This document shows, in pieces, positions 1 to 6,089 of a stretch of 12,494 nt of DNA. Within the stretch, counting starts at the first letter, position 1. Every line of letters begins with the position of its first letter. The notes under the pieces were generated by a model, which saw nothing but the letters and a program-made list of their open reading frames with translations, was not told the origin of the DNA and did not search any database. The position numbers and the translations under genes were made by a program. Source of the stretch: JAHWKV01 sp040905365 (lineage in GTDB: Bacteria > Actinomycetota > CADDZG01 > JAHWKV01); contig JBBDRQ010000007.1 of assembly GCA_040905365.1 (NCBI GenBank), forward strand, positions 1 through 12,494. The letters run 5' to 3'.

Positions 1-188
1 TCGGATGCGCCGACCTCGTTCGAAACCAAGCGCGCGTCGGGCTCGGGCTCCGGCAAACTCTCGGCTAAATCCTCCAGCTGCCGGGAGCTAGATCCCGGTC
101 CGCCCAGCTCCGTGAAAATGCCAATTCCAATGAGAAGTGCAGCGACGACCGTGGCGGCGACCACCATCCAGCGGGCTGCGGGGGCCAT
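1..188 (-). CDS. Membrane-anchored protein of unknown function (N-terminal part, runs off the window)
   Basis: The open frame begins with ATG at 188-186 and reads leftwards to the window edge, giving 62 codons without a stop. Residues 6-26 form one hydrophobic helix (RWMVVAATVVAALLIGIGIF) preceded by a single Arg, so the protein is either anchored by an uncleaved N-terminal helix or carries a signal peptide. After it comes a Ser/Glu/Pro-rich stretch (SLPEPEPDARL), which looks like a flexible linker outside the membrane. An AGGGA ribosome binding site lies 7 nt before the ATG, inside the end of the HAD gene, and the ATG is only 2 nt past that gene's stop. The two are therefore probably cotranscribed and perhaps translationally coupled. 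The functional domain is outside the window, so no role can be assigned. Confidence 0.6.
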   Translation of the reverse strand, partial: MAPAARWMVVAATVVAALLIGIGIFTELGGPGSSSRQLEDLAESLPEPEPDARLVSNEVGAS

Positions 189-190
189 GG

Positions 191-955
191 TTAGATCCCT
201 AGCAGATCCGGTAGCTCCGACCAATGGTGCAGGACCGCGTCGGCCTCCTTGCCCCGGGCTTCTTCCGGGTGCCACTGGTCGTCGTGGATGCCGGTGTAGC
301 GGAGGGATGCCATACCGGCGTTGCGGGCACCGGCAATATCGGTGCGCCGGAGGTCTCCGATGTGCACGGCCTGGTCGGGCTGAGCGCCGGTGGCCGCAAG
401 CGCGGCCTCGAAGATCGCAGGTAAAGGTTTGGGGGCGCCTACCTCGTCGGAAAAGAAGTAGTGGTCCAGCTCGATGTTGTGGTTCGGCAGGAACTTGCGT
501 ACGAAGCGGGCCGGGGTGAAGCCGATGTCGCATACGAGCGCGGTGGCCACCCCGGCGCGTTTTATCGCCTCGATGGCCTCGGCCGCTCCCGGCAAAACGT
601 AGGTGCCCTCGCCGGTGGTGGCGTCCTCGATCGCCAAGGCCAGACGGTCGGCCAGCTCGTCCCGCAGCGCGTGGTCGGGGTCGTCGGCCAGTGCCATCTC
701 GGGTTGGGCCCAAATCCAGTCGGCGGCTCCGCGCGCCCCGAAGACGCCGCCGTTGCGCCACGAGGCCACGTGCTGTTGCCAGGCGGCATCTATGAGTACC
801 TGGGCGCTTTCAGGAGTCAATTCGATGCCGCCCTTGCCGGCTATCGAGACCAGTGCCTCCTGGCGCCGGCGCATGGTCTGTTCCCAGTTGCTGTCCGAGA
901 TCAACGTCGACCAGCAGTCGAAGGTTACCGCCCTGGGCGGTTTGGGAATGCTCAT
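191..955 (-). CDS. HAD-superfamily hydrolase
   Basis: 254-aa cytoplasmic HAD-fold enzyme. Motif I is VTFDCWSTL with the nucleophile Asp13. The position two residues on, which is Asp in most HAD phosphatases, is Trp15, so the usual general acid/base is absent. Haloacid dehalogenases also lack it (Tyr there), so activity on something other than a simple phosphate ester is possible. Motif II (LVCDIG, around 141-144) has Cys where Ser/Thr is common. Motif III is Lys176 in GAPKP, and motif IV is GDLRRTD (Asp201 and Asp206, Mg2+ ligands). A helical cap fills roughly residues 20-115. The substrate cannot be predicted. The ATG start is supported by a TAACCT -10 box exactly 7 nt upstream, suggesting a leaderless mRNA. 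The gene lies 44 nt downstream of the copper cluster and 2 nt before the next gene. Confidence 0.9.
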   Translation of the reverse strand: MSIPKPPRAVTFDCWSTLISDSNWEQTMRRRQEALVSIAGKGGIELTPESAQVLIDAAWQQHVASWRNGGVFGARGAADWIWAQPEMALADDPDHALRDELADRLALAIEDATTGEGTYVLPGAAEAIEAIKRAGVATALVCDIGFTPARFVRKFLPNHNIELDHYFFSDEVGAPKPLPAIFEAALAATGAQPDQAVHIGDLRRTDIAGARNAGMASLRYTGIHDDQWHPEEARGKEADAVLHHWSELPDLLGI

Positions 956-962
956 GCGGCCC

Positions 963-968
963 AGGTTA
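963..968 (-). promoter_or_regulatory. Predicted -10 box (TAACCT) of the HAD gene, leaderless spacing
   Basis: TAACCT matches the actinobacterial TAnnnT consensus and is separated by exactly 7 nt (GGGCCGC) from the ATG at 955. That spacing would put the transcription start on or next to the A of the ATG. No purine-rich ribosome binding site precedes this ATG, which agrees with a leaderless message. No convincing -35 element is seen at 17 nt. The HAD gene may therefore be transcribed independently of the copper cluster upstream. Confidence 0.5.
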
Positions 969-999
969 CCGCACAGTCGGGGGATTGGCGCCCACCGGG

Positions 1000-1647
1000 C
1001 TACTCGGCTCCGGGCTCGACCGAGAACCGAGCGCGGTCGACGATCCGGCTACAAAACGGAGCGTGATCGTTGGCTACGTACTCGACCTCCAGGTCGTGCT
1101 CGCCCGGCTCCACGGTAATCGTCTGTTCGGCTTCGCCCAGCATCGAGGTCAGGCGTCCGTCCAGCGAGATGTGAATATGGCCCTCGCCCTCGACGTTCTC
1201 GGTGGAAGCTATCGATACGATCTCGCCGCCCTGCACCTCCAAGGTGACCGGAACCTCGGTGGTGTCGAAGGTCTCTCCTTCGGACGGGCTGAGTATGGTG
1301 AGCTCTGCCCCGGTCATGGGCCGCTCGGCGCACCCCGAGGGACCTATTAAATCGGGCGCGACCAAAAAGCCCAGCAGGCCGACGGCCGCGACGGCCAGCC
1401 CGCCGTTGCGGAAGACCTTGCGGTTGGCCGCAACCAGCTTGGAGTCGCCCGAGGACATCAAAGCCATGGCGACACCGACCAGCGTCACAACGGCGCCCAC
1501 TATCGTGACCCATAGCTGCTGCGGCGTGGAGGGGCCGCCGGTCAGGGGGTGAGCGACGGCCGGACCCGCGGTTAGGCCTATGAGCATTAACGCGAGACCT
1601 CCCACCGTCAGCGTGGACGGCCATTTGGATAGGTTGTTTTGCATCAT
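1000..1647 (-). CDS. Membrane protein with C-terminal DUF4399-like His-containing outer domain
   Basis: 215 aa and last gene of the copper cluster. Three hydrophobic segments are visible: about 14-32, ending in a signal-peptide-like AVAHP; 45-64; and 82-100. A C-terminal beta-rich domain of about 110 residues follows and is predicted to lie outside the membrane. That domain carries GHIHISLDGR (His157, His159), a PGEHDLEVEY strand (His184) and NDHAP (His195), the layout of DUF4399-type domains as I remember them. Cys106 and Cys199 could form a disulfide. The histidines and the neighbours suggest copper binding, but this is inference. Its ATG overlaps the stop of the CopC-CopD gene (ATGA, 4-nt overlap), so the two should be translationally coupled. 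A second Met directly follows the first; the first fits the overlap. Confidence 0.8.
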   Translation of the reverse strand: MMQNNLSKWPSTLTVGGLALMLIGLTAGPAVAHPLTGGPSTPQQLWVTIVGAVVTLVGVAMALMSSGDSKLVAANRKVFRNGGLAVAAVGLLGFLVAPDLIGPSGCAERPMTGAELTILSPSEGETFDTTEVPVTLEVQGGEIVSIASTENVEGEGHIHISLDGRLTSMLGEAEQTITVEPGEHDLEVEYVANDHAPFCSRIVDRARFSVEPGAE

Positions 1648-3587
1648 TGAGAAATAGTCACCTCCACGGCAAAGCGTAGTCGTTGTTGATCGTCGGTTAT
1701 GGCAACGGTGTCGAACAGGTAGTCGCCCTGCTCGAGGGTTAGATCGGCAACGAAGTGTCCCGGTCCAAACCGTCGTAGTGCAAGGTTGTTGCCGGGCTCG
1801 TCCTCGTACGCGGAGATGGCCACTAGGTCGGCCACCTGCATCTCCCGGCCGTCGGCGTCGAAGAAGGTCAGGTGCAACTCAGAGCGCCCCGGATTTTCCG
1901 GATCGGCGTACAGCTGCAGTTGCCGGCCCTCGCCGTCGAGCACCGTGTACAGGGTCGGCTGCCCTTCCGATTCGCTGGTTTGAACGATTAGATCGGCGAA
2001 CTTCGTGGAGAACTCCAGCGGGATCTCAAAAGACGCAGCACCGTCTTGGACCATTACCGTCGCGCGGTAACGGCCTGAACTGGACAGGTTGGGCGCGCTT
2101 GCTTCGTACACTCCGGGGTCTACCTCGTCCAAGTCGATGGCCGAGGACTGCGTCTGGGGGTTGGAGAGGGAGTCGATGCCCAACCGGACCGAGCCGGCGT
2201 CGATCGGCTCACCGGAAGGCTCGGTCAACTCCACGGTGAACCGGTTAATGCCGGCGTTGCCGGGAGCGACGGTGAGCTTTGCTTCGGCCGTCCGGGCAAA
2301 GTTGCTGCCCCGGACTTCGACGGGTCCCTCCTGCCTGGCCGCGGCCGCATCCGAGACGGGCGGCACGCTGTTGGCGAGAGTTCCCGCCAAAGCAAGGGCG
2401 ATGACCGCAACCCCCACCTCGGTCCGGCCGACCTTTCTAAGGCCCTGGGGAGAGGTGTCTGCGTTGGCTACGTGGCGGAAGCGGTTGAGGGCGCCGAGTG
2501 ACCCCAGGGCCACCAGCAGTGCAGACTTGCCCACTATCAGCCACCCGTAGGAGGTCTCCCAGAGGGCAGCTAACCGGCCCAACTCTCCGATCGAGCGCAC
2601 TACACCGGTGCCCGTCACGACGAAGATCGCAATCGCGGCTACGAACGAGAATCGCTTGGCCGCCCTCAGCCGGTCTTCGCCGGACAGACCGCCAAGAGCC
2701 ATCAGCAACGCGGTGAGTCCTCCGATCCACACGCCGACGGCTGCAAAGTGGACCCACTGAACGCCTATCTTGAGCCACTCATTGGGCGCTACCGCGGCGT
2801 GGCCGGACAGTACGTGGACCAGCATCGTTACCAGCGCGCCGCAGCCACCTATGTACCAGCGGGCCCGCGGCTTGGAACGAGCAAGCAGGATCCCCAAGCC
2901 GGTTAGCGCCAAAGGCAGGGCCCGGTTTAGGGTTGCCCGTCCGGCCGAGCTGCCGGTGAACGCGCCCAGTTCAGCGCCCGAGTCGAGCCACTGGCTGATT
3001 CCAAGTCCTAGGACTCCCGCCGCCGAGGCCCACCAACCATATCCGAGCAACTTGTGCAGGCGCGGGGCTTGGGCGGGCACCGCGAAAAGCGCGATCCACG
3101 CGGCGCCGAGCATCGCGCTCAATCCCAGGTACAGGACCCACCGGCTGATCGAACCGGGCGGGTCGGCGCCGGCTTTGTCCTCGACGGTCACCTGAGCCGA
3201 GGGGTCGGGCGCTTCGCCTACGCCGAAGGCGAAGCCGCCCGCTGAGGTGTGACCGTCGACCTTGGAGACGGTTCGCCAGGAGACCGTGTAGGTGCCGTCG
3301 TCCAGTGAATCTAGTCCGATCGCGACCGACATCTCGTCGCCGTCGACCAGCTCGGGCGATCCGCGGTGGTAGGCGCCGGATGGACCGGTAACCTCGATCG
3401 AGGTGAGCCCGGGGTCGGGCGGTTCGGTGAAGGTTATCCGCACCTGTTCCGGCGCCTGTTCGAGGGCTGCACCCCCGGTCGGGTCCGACGCCGCCATGTT
3501 GGCGTGCGCAAGAGCTTGACCGGGCAGCAAGAGCAGCCCCGTCAAAGCCAGCAGAAGGGCCGCGGCGGCCCCGGGCCACCTCTTCAT
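1644..3587 (-). CDS. CopC-CopD copper resistance/import fusion protein with two extra C-terminal beta domains
   Basis: 647 aa. A signal peptide (1-27) ends in ALA, leaving a mature N-terminal His28. The CopC domain covers about 28-124 and contains VSKVDGH, so His28, Asp111 and His113 match the Cu(II) site known in CopC proteins; no Met-rich Cu(I) site is apparent. A CopD membrane domain (about 147-410, roughly eight helices) has His258, His263 and QWVHFAAVGVWIGG (His280), the region thought to pass copper through the membrane. Two outer beta-sandwich modules follow, about 427-530 and 540-645, resembling YtkA/FixH-like domains. Bacillus YcnJ has a similar CopC-CopD-YtkA order, but with one such domain. 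Likely role: binding Cu(II) outside the cell and moving it across the membrane. The ATG is 4 nt past the preceding gene's stop, and the stop overlaps the next start. Confidence 0.92.
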   Translation of the reverse strand: MKRWPGAAAALLLALTGLLLLPGQALAHANMAASDPTGGAALEQAPEQVRITFTEPPDPGLTSIEVTGPSGAYHRGSPELVDGDEMSVAIGLDSLDDGTYTVSWRTVSKVDGHTSAGGFAFGVGEAPDPSAQVTVEDKAGADPPGSISRWVLYLGLSAMLGAAWIALFAVPAQAPRLHKLLGYGWWASAAGVLGLGISQWLDSGAELGAFTGSSAGRATLNRALPLALTGLGILLARSKPRARWYIGGCGALVTMLVHVLSGHAAVAPNEWLKIGVQWVHFAAVGVWIGGLTALLMALGGLSGEDRLRAAKRFSFVAAIAIFVVTGTGVVRSIGELGRLAALWETSYGWLIVGKSALLVALGSLGALNRFRHVANADTSPQGLRKVGRTEVGVAVIALALAGTLANSVPPVSDAAAARQEGPVEVRGSNFARTAEAKLTVAPGNAGINRFTVELTEPSGEPIDAGSVRLGIDSLSNPQTQSSAIDLDEVDPGVYEASAPNLSSSGRYRATVMVQDGAASFEIPLEFSTKFADLIVQTSESEGQPTLYTVLDGEGRQLQLYADPENPGRSELHLTFFDADGREMQVADLVAISAYEDEPGNNLALRRFGPGHFVADLTLEQGDYLFDTVAITDDQQRLRFAVEVTISQ

Positions 3588-3591
3588 CGGG

Positions 3592-4206
3592 TTAGCCGGT
3601 CCTGCTCTTGAGCAAGGCGCCCAGGGCCACCAGCAGCGCTAACGCTCCGATCCCGATCCCGACGACCCCGGTTGTCGAGGAGTCCGAGTCCTCCGAGGCC
3701 AGTTCGGCTCGGATCTGCTCGATACTCCCGGCCAGTTCGCCGTTGGTGGGGTCCTGCGCCGGGAAGCCCACCTCAGCCGGGTTCTGGGGCTCGGCAAAAG
3801 TGTCTTCACCCGAGGTGAAGGTCTCGTCGATGGGCTCACCGTTGATCGTGCCGGTGAAGTGGAACGAGTAGGTTCCGGGGCGGGTAGGAACTAGGTCGGC
3901 CTTGTAGTGTCCCGGCTCGCCGAAGGCGGGCTCGACCGGCAAGCGTCCGGTTGTCTCGTCGTCGAACAGCACCTCCACCTGCAGTTCGTCGGCTCCCAGG
4001 TCCGCCACCGGTTCACCGGCAGAGTCGGTAAGTGTGATCTCGGCAGCGTTTGGGAACCCTGTGTAGGCGGGTTCCTCCGCCCATCCGACTACCACTTCGT
4101 ACTCGCCGACCTCCCGGCCTTCGTGGGCGCCGGCAGGCTGTGCCAAAGCGATGATCATCAGGGCGGTTATGCCCGCGGCAACCGCGCGGGGAATCGAGGT
4201 TCTCAT
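3592..4206 (-). CDS. Secreted, C-terminally anchored copper-cluster protein with mature N-terminal His
   Basis: 204 aa. A signal peptide (1-27) ends in AGA, so the mature protein should start at His28 (HEGREVGEYEVVVGW). This mirrors the neighbouring CopC domain, where the N-terminal His is a copper ligand. The body (28-135) is a beta-rich domain with a PGHYKADLVPTRPGTYSF segment, resembling YtkA/FixH-like domains and the modules at the end of the CopC-CopD protein. A polar linker (136-178) and a helix (180-198) ending in KSR anchor it in the membrane with the domain outside. It is not DUF1775/YcnI, whose sequence is different. An AGGAGG at 4216-4221, 9 nt before the ATG, supports the start. 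Proposed role is as a copper-binding partner or chaperone for the CopC-CopD protein; no catalytic motif was seen. Confidence 0.82.
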   Translation of the reverse strand: MRTSIPRAVAAGITALMIIALAQPAGAHEGREVGEYEVVVGWAEEPAYTGFPNAAEITLTDSAGEPVADLGADELQVEVLFDDETTGRLPVEPAFGEPGHYKADLVPTRPGTYSFHFTGTINGEPIDETFTSGEDTFAEPQNPAEVGFPAQDPTNGELAGSIEQIRAELASEDSDSSTTGVVGIGIGALALLVALGALLKSRTG

Positions 4207-4243
4207 AAACAGGTTCCTCCTAAGATTGAAGTTCTGGGTACGT

Positions 4244-4277
4244 CTGTGGGCCCCGTACGGGCCTTAGGTGTACACAG
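4244..4277 (-). other. GC-rich hairpin between two copper-cluster genes
   Basis: GGCCC (4249-4253) can pair with GGGCC (4259-4263) around a 5-nt loop, and CTGTG (4244-4248) can pair with CACAG (4273-4277) as an outer arm. The structure sits at and just past the stop codon of the four-helix membrane protein. No T-run follows on the minus strand, so it is not a classical terminator. It could partly attenuate transcription or protect the mRNA, or be chance in GC-rich DNA. Confidence 0.25.
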
Positions 4278-4836
4278 AACGAACAGGAGGCCCGCGGGTG
4301 CAGCGCCCGCCGGGGATGGGGGCGGTGTATTCAACATCGCCGGCAGCAAAGATCGCGACGGGTGAGGCGGCGGTGCGTGGTCGTGGCGACGACAGCAGGC
4401 GAGCCAGCTTGCCGCCGGCCTTGTAGAGGCCGACCGCTAGTAGGGTAGCCAGCACCGCTACGGCGAGCTGCACCGGAATGCCCAGCAGGAACACCGGCAT
4501 CAGGCCAGTCATCGGGGCTCCCACCAGGGCCCGCTCGAGAATTTCCTGCAGGCCGAAACCCAGCACCTGGATGATCGACAGGGTGGCGAGCAGCGCCATG
4601 ACGGGCGGATCGAGCTGCCTCCTGCGCATACTGCCCAGGGACAACCAGAACACCCCGGCCATTGCCGCCAGGACCGCCGCGGTCACGCCGGCCGGGCCCA
4701 GGTAGCCATGGCCGGTCGCTGCAAGCACCTCGCCGGTTGGATCCAGGTGCAGATACGTCAACCTGTGGCCGGCCAGCAGGCCGGCCAGCCCGACGGCCGG
4801 AAGGGCGGCTGTGCGTGTCAGTCGCGGCGATATCAC
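4264..4836 (-). CDS. Four-helix membrane protein heading the copper cluster
   Basis: 190 aa with four hydrophobic helices, about 10-28, 46-66, 78-98 and 112-138, then a cytoplasmic or linker tail rich in Arg, Pro and Gly. Histidines cluster around the first loop: GHRLTYLHLDP (His24, His30) and TGHGYL (His43), a spacing that could bind a metal near the membrane surface. I do not recognise the family. The start is GTG at 4836-4834, preceded by AGGAG with 4-nt spacing and overlapped by a TAAACT -10-like box. The stop is 57 nt before the next gene. Its position as first gene of the cluster suggests a role in copper handling or membrane assembly, inferred from context only. Confidence 0.75.
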   Translation of the reverse strand: MISPRLTRTAALPAVGLAGLLAGHRLTYLHLDPTGEVLAATGHGYLGPAGVTAAVLAAMAGVFWLSLGSMRRRQLDPPVMALLATLSIIQVLGFGLQEILERALVGAPMTGLMPVFLLGIPVQLAVAVLATLLAVGLYKAGGKLARLLSSPRPRTAASPVAIFAAGDVEYTAPIPGGRCTRGPPVRSVYT

Positions 4837-4845
4837 AGTACTCCT

Positions 4846-4851
4846 AGTTTA
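4846..4851 (-). promoter_or_regulatory. Candidate -10 box (TAAACT) of the copper cluster
   Basis: TAAACT fits TAnnnT and lies in the most AT-rich part of the 43-nt spacer between the 111-aa gene and the copper cluster. It is 9 nt before the GTG, with AGGAG between, so the start could be nearly leaderless or use a longer message with a normal ribosome binding site. No clear -35, CsoR or CopY-type operator was recognised. Confidence 0.3.
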
Positions 4852-4879
4852 CTTAAGCTCTTGCTCTAGCTGGATCACC

Positions 4880-5215
4880 CTATTCGTCGTTGGAGTCCGA
4901 AACGGCTTGGCCGGCCGGGTCGAAAGGCTCGGTGCGGTTGAGCACGTCCTTGACGCTGGGCGGGTTGGGCTCGAGCAGGTTGCCCAGGTCCCGGTGGGGT
5001 TTGACCTCGGGGTGGGGTCCGTCGGACCGGGTCTTGTTCTCTCCGGGCGGGTCTCGCAGAACGCCGCGCCGCATCGGATCCATGCACGCCTCTCCCCAGT
5101 TGGAGCGCAGCGCTTCAAGCTGGCGGCGACCGGCTCCCTTGCTCCGCATTTCCCGGTAGAGGCGAGCCAGCTCGTGGTCGGAGGTTTCAATGTCGGGTGC
5201 TGATTCCTCGCTCAC
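4880..5215 (-). CDS. Small hydrophilic protein of unknown function
   Basis: 111 aa, with no membrane segment or signal peptide. The N-terminal half contains a probable helix (ELARLYREMRSKGAGRRQLE). The C-terminal half is Pro-rich and probably loosely folded, ending in acidic SDSNDE. No catalytic motif or known family was recognised. The GTG start at 5215-5213 is decided by a perfect AGGAGG (5221-5226) 5 nt upstream, which itself lies across the fabI stop codon. With only 9 nt between fabI and this gene, they are very likely cotranscribed. An overlapping alternative frame from 5190 to 4849 is open, but its codon positions do not look coding; this frame has the GC-rich third positions expected here. 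Confidence 0.72.
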   Translation of the reverse strand: MSEESAPDIETSDHELARLYREMRSKGAGRRQLEALRSNWGEACMDPMRRGVLRDPPGENKTRSDGPHPEVKPHRDLGNLLEPNPPSVKDVLNRTEPFDPAGQAVSDSNDE

Positions 5216-5220
5216 GCCTG

Positions 5221-5226
5221 CCTCCT
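5221..5226 (-). promoter_or_regulatory. Strong ribosome binding site for the GTG start at 5215
   Basis: AGGAGG on the minus strand, 5 nt from the GTG. It overlaps the fabI stop codon, indicating translation of this small gene from the fabI message. Confidence 0.7.
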
Positions 5227-6028
5227 ACTGCGGGTTACCGCCCGTCTCTTCGCCGGCGATTTCGGCGCCCATCGCGTGGTAGCCGCCGTCGACGTGAATT
5301 ATCTCTCCCGAGACGCCCTGCGACCAGTCCGAGAGCAGGTACCCTACGGTACGGGCCACCGGCTCCGGGTCGTCGGGGTTCCACCCCAGCGGCGCCCGTT
5401 TCGACCAGGCGGAAACCAGACGATCGAAGCCGGGTATGCCCTTGGCGGCCGTGGTGGCCAGCGGTCCCGCCGACACCGCGTTGACCCGGATAGAATGCTG
5501 TCCGAGATCCCTCGCCAGGTAACGGGTAATGGCCTCCATGCCGGCCTTGCTGACCCCCATCCAGTCGTAGATGGGCCAGGCTACCGACGCGTCGAAGTCG
5601 AGGCTGACTATGGATCCGCCCTTTTGCCGCATCAAGGGCAGGAGTCCTACCGCTATCGACTTCAGAGAAAAGGCGCTGGTCTTAAACGCCAGCGACACGC
5701 TGTCCCAGGGAGTGTTCAAGAACTCGCCGCCCAAAGCGTCCTTGGGCGCAAACGCGATGGCGTGTAGGAATCCGTCCACCCCGCCCCACTTGGACTCGAT
5801 GTGCTTGGCTACGGCGGCAATGTCATCTTCGTTCGTGGCGTCCATCTCCAGCACGTCGACCGGATCGGGCAGGCGTTTGGCGGTCATCTCGGTCAGCGCC
5901 AGGCCTTTGCCGAATCCGGACAGGACTATCTCGGCGCCTTGCTCTTGGGCCATCTTGGCGGCGGCGAACGCGATGGAGTGCCTGGTGAGCACGCCGGTTA
6001 TCAGAAACCGTTTTCCTTCTAGGAGCAT
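5225..6028 (-). CDS. fabI: Enoyl-[acyl-carrier-protein] reductase (NADH), InhA/FabI type
   Basis: 267 aa, the usual length for FabI/InhA. It catalyses the last step of each fatty-acid elongation cycle, reducing enoyl-ACP with NADH in the cytoplasm. Visible features: a Rossmann start, GKRFLITGVLTRHSIA (InhA has GIITDSSIA here); HAIAFAP (90-95); the catalytic pair Tyr154 and Lys161 in YDWMGVSK with the 6-residue spacing typical of this family; SAGPLATTAA for the substrate/cofactor loop; and WSKRAPLGWN and HVDGGYH near the end. The sequence is closer to mycobacterial InhA than to E. coli FabI. The residue equivalent to InhA Ser94 is Ala90. The ATG is preceded at exactly 7 nt by TAGACT and by no ribosome binding site, pointing to a leaderless mRNA. 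The 111-aa gene follows in the same operon. Confidence 0.95.
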   Translation of the reverse strand: MLLEGKRFLITGVLTRHSIAFAAAKMAQEQGAEIVLSGFGKGLALTEMTAKRLPDPVDVLEMDATNEDDIAAVAKHIESKWGGVDGFLHAIAFAPKDALGGEFLNTPWDSVSLAFKTSAFSLKSIAVGLLPLMRQKGGSIVSLDFDASVAWPIYDWMGVSKAGMEAITRYLARDLGQHSIRVNAVSAGPLATTAAKGIPGFDRLVSAWSKRAPLGWNPDDPEPVARTVGYLLSDWSQGVSGEIIHVDGGYHAMGAEIAGEETGGNPQ

Positions 6029-6035
6029 GAACCCG

Positions 6036-6041
6036 AGTCTA
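6036..6041 (-). promoter_or_regulatory. Predicted -10 box (TAGACT) of fabI, leaderless spacing
   Basis: TAGACT is 7 nt (CGGGTTC) before the fabI ATG. The nearest -35-like hexamer is TCGACA at 6057-6062, with a short 15-nt spacer. The spacing predicts a transcript that begins at the ATG. Confidence 0.55.
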
Positions 6042-6047
6042 ATGGAC

Positions 6048-6077
6048 CGGCCGGATTGTCGAGGAAGTTGCCGGCCG
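6048..6077 (-). other. GC-rich inverted repeat upstream of fabI
   Basis: CGGCCGG (6048-6054) and CCGGCCG (6071-6077) form a 7-bp stem with a 16-nt loop, between the stop of the beta-propeller gene and the fabI -10 box, covering the fabI -35 region. No T-run follows. It could help end the upstream transcript or serve as an operator for fabI, or be chance in GC-rich DNA. Confidence 0.3.
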
Positions 6078-6089
6078 CGTTGTGCGTGC

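Noticed and set aside
461..1118. Plus-strand open frames opposite the HAD gene
   Set aside because: No motifs or ribosome binding sites, and the opposite strand encodes all the HAD motifs.
3592..4206. YcnI (DUF1775) assignment for the secreted copper-cluster protein
   Set aside because: The mature sequence starts HEGREVGEY and does not show the DUF1775 pattern; only the context is similar.
4849..5190. Alternative 113-aa minus frame overlapping the 111-aa gene
   Set aside because: It lacks the AGGAGG-supported start, has odd composition (many Thr, Pro, Arg), and its third positions do not follow the codon use of neighbouring genes.
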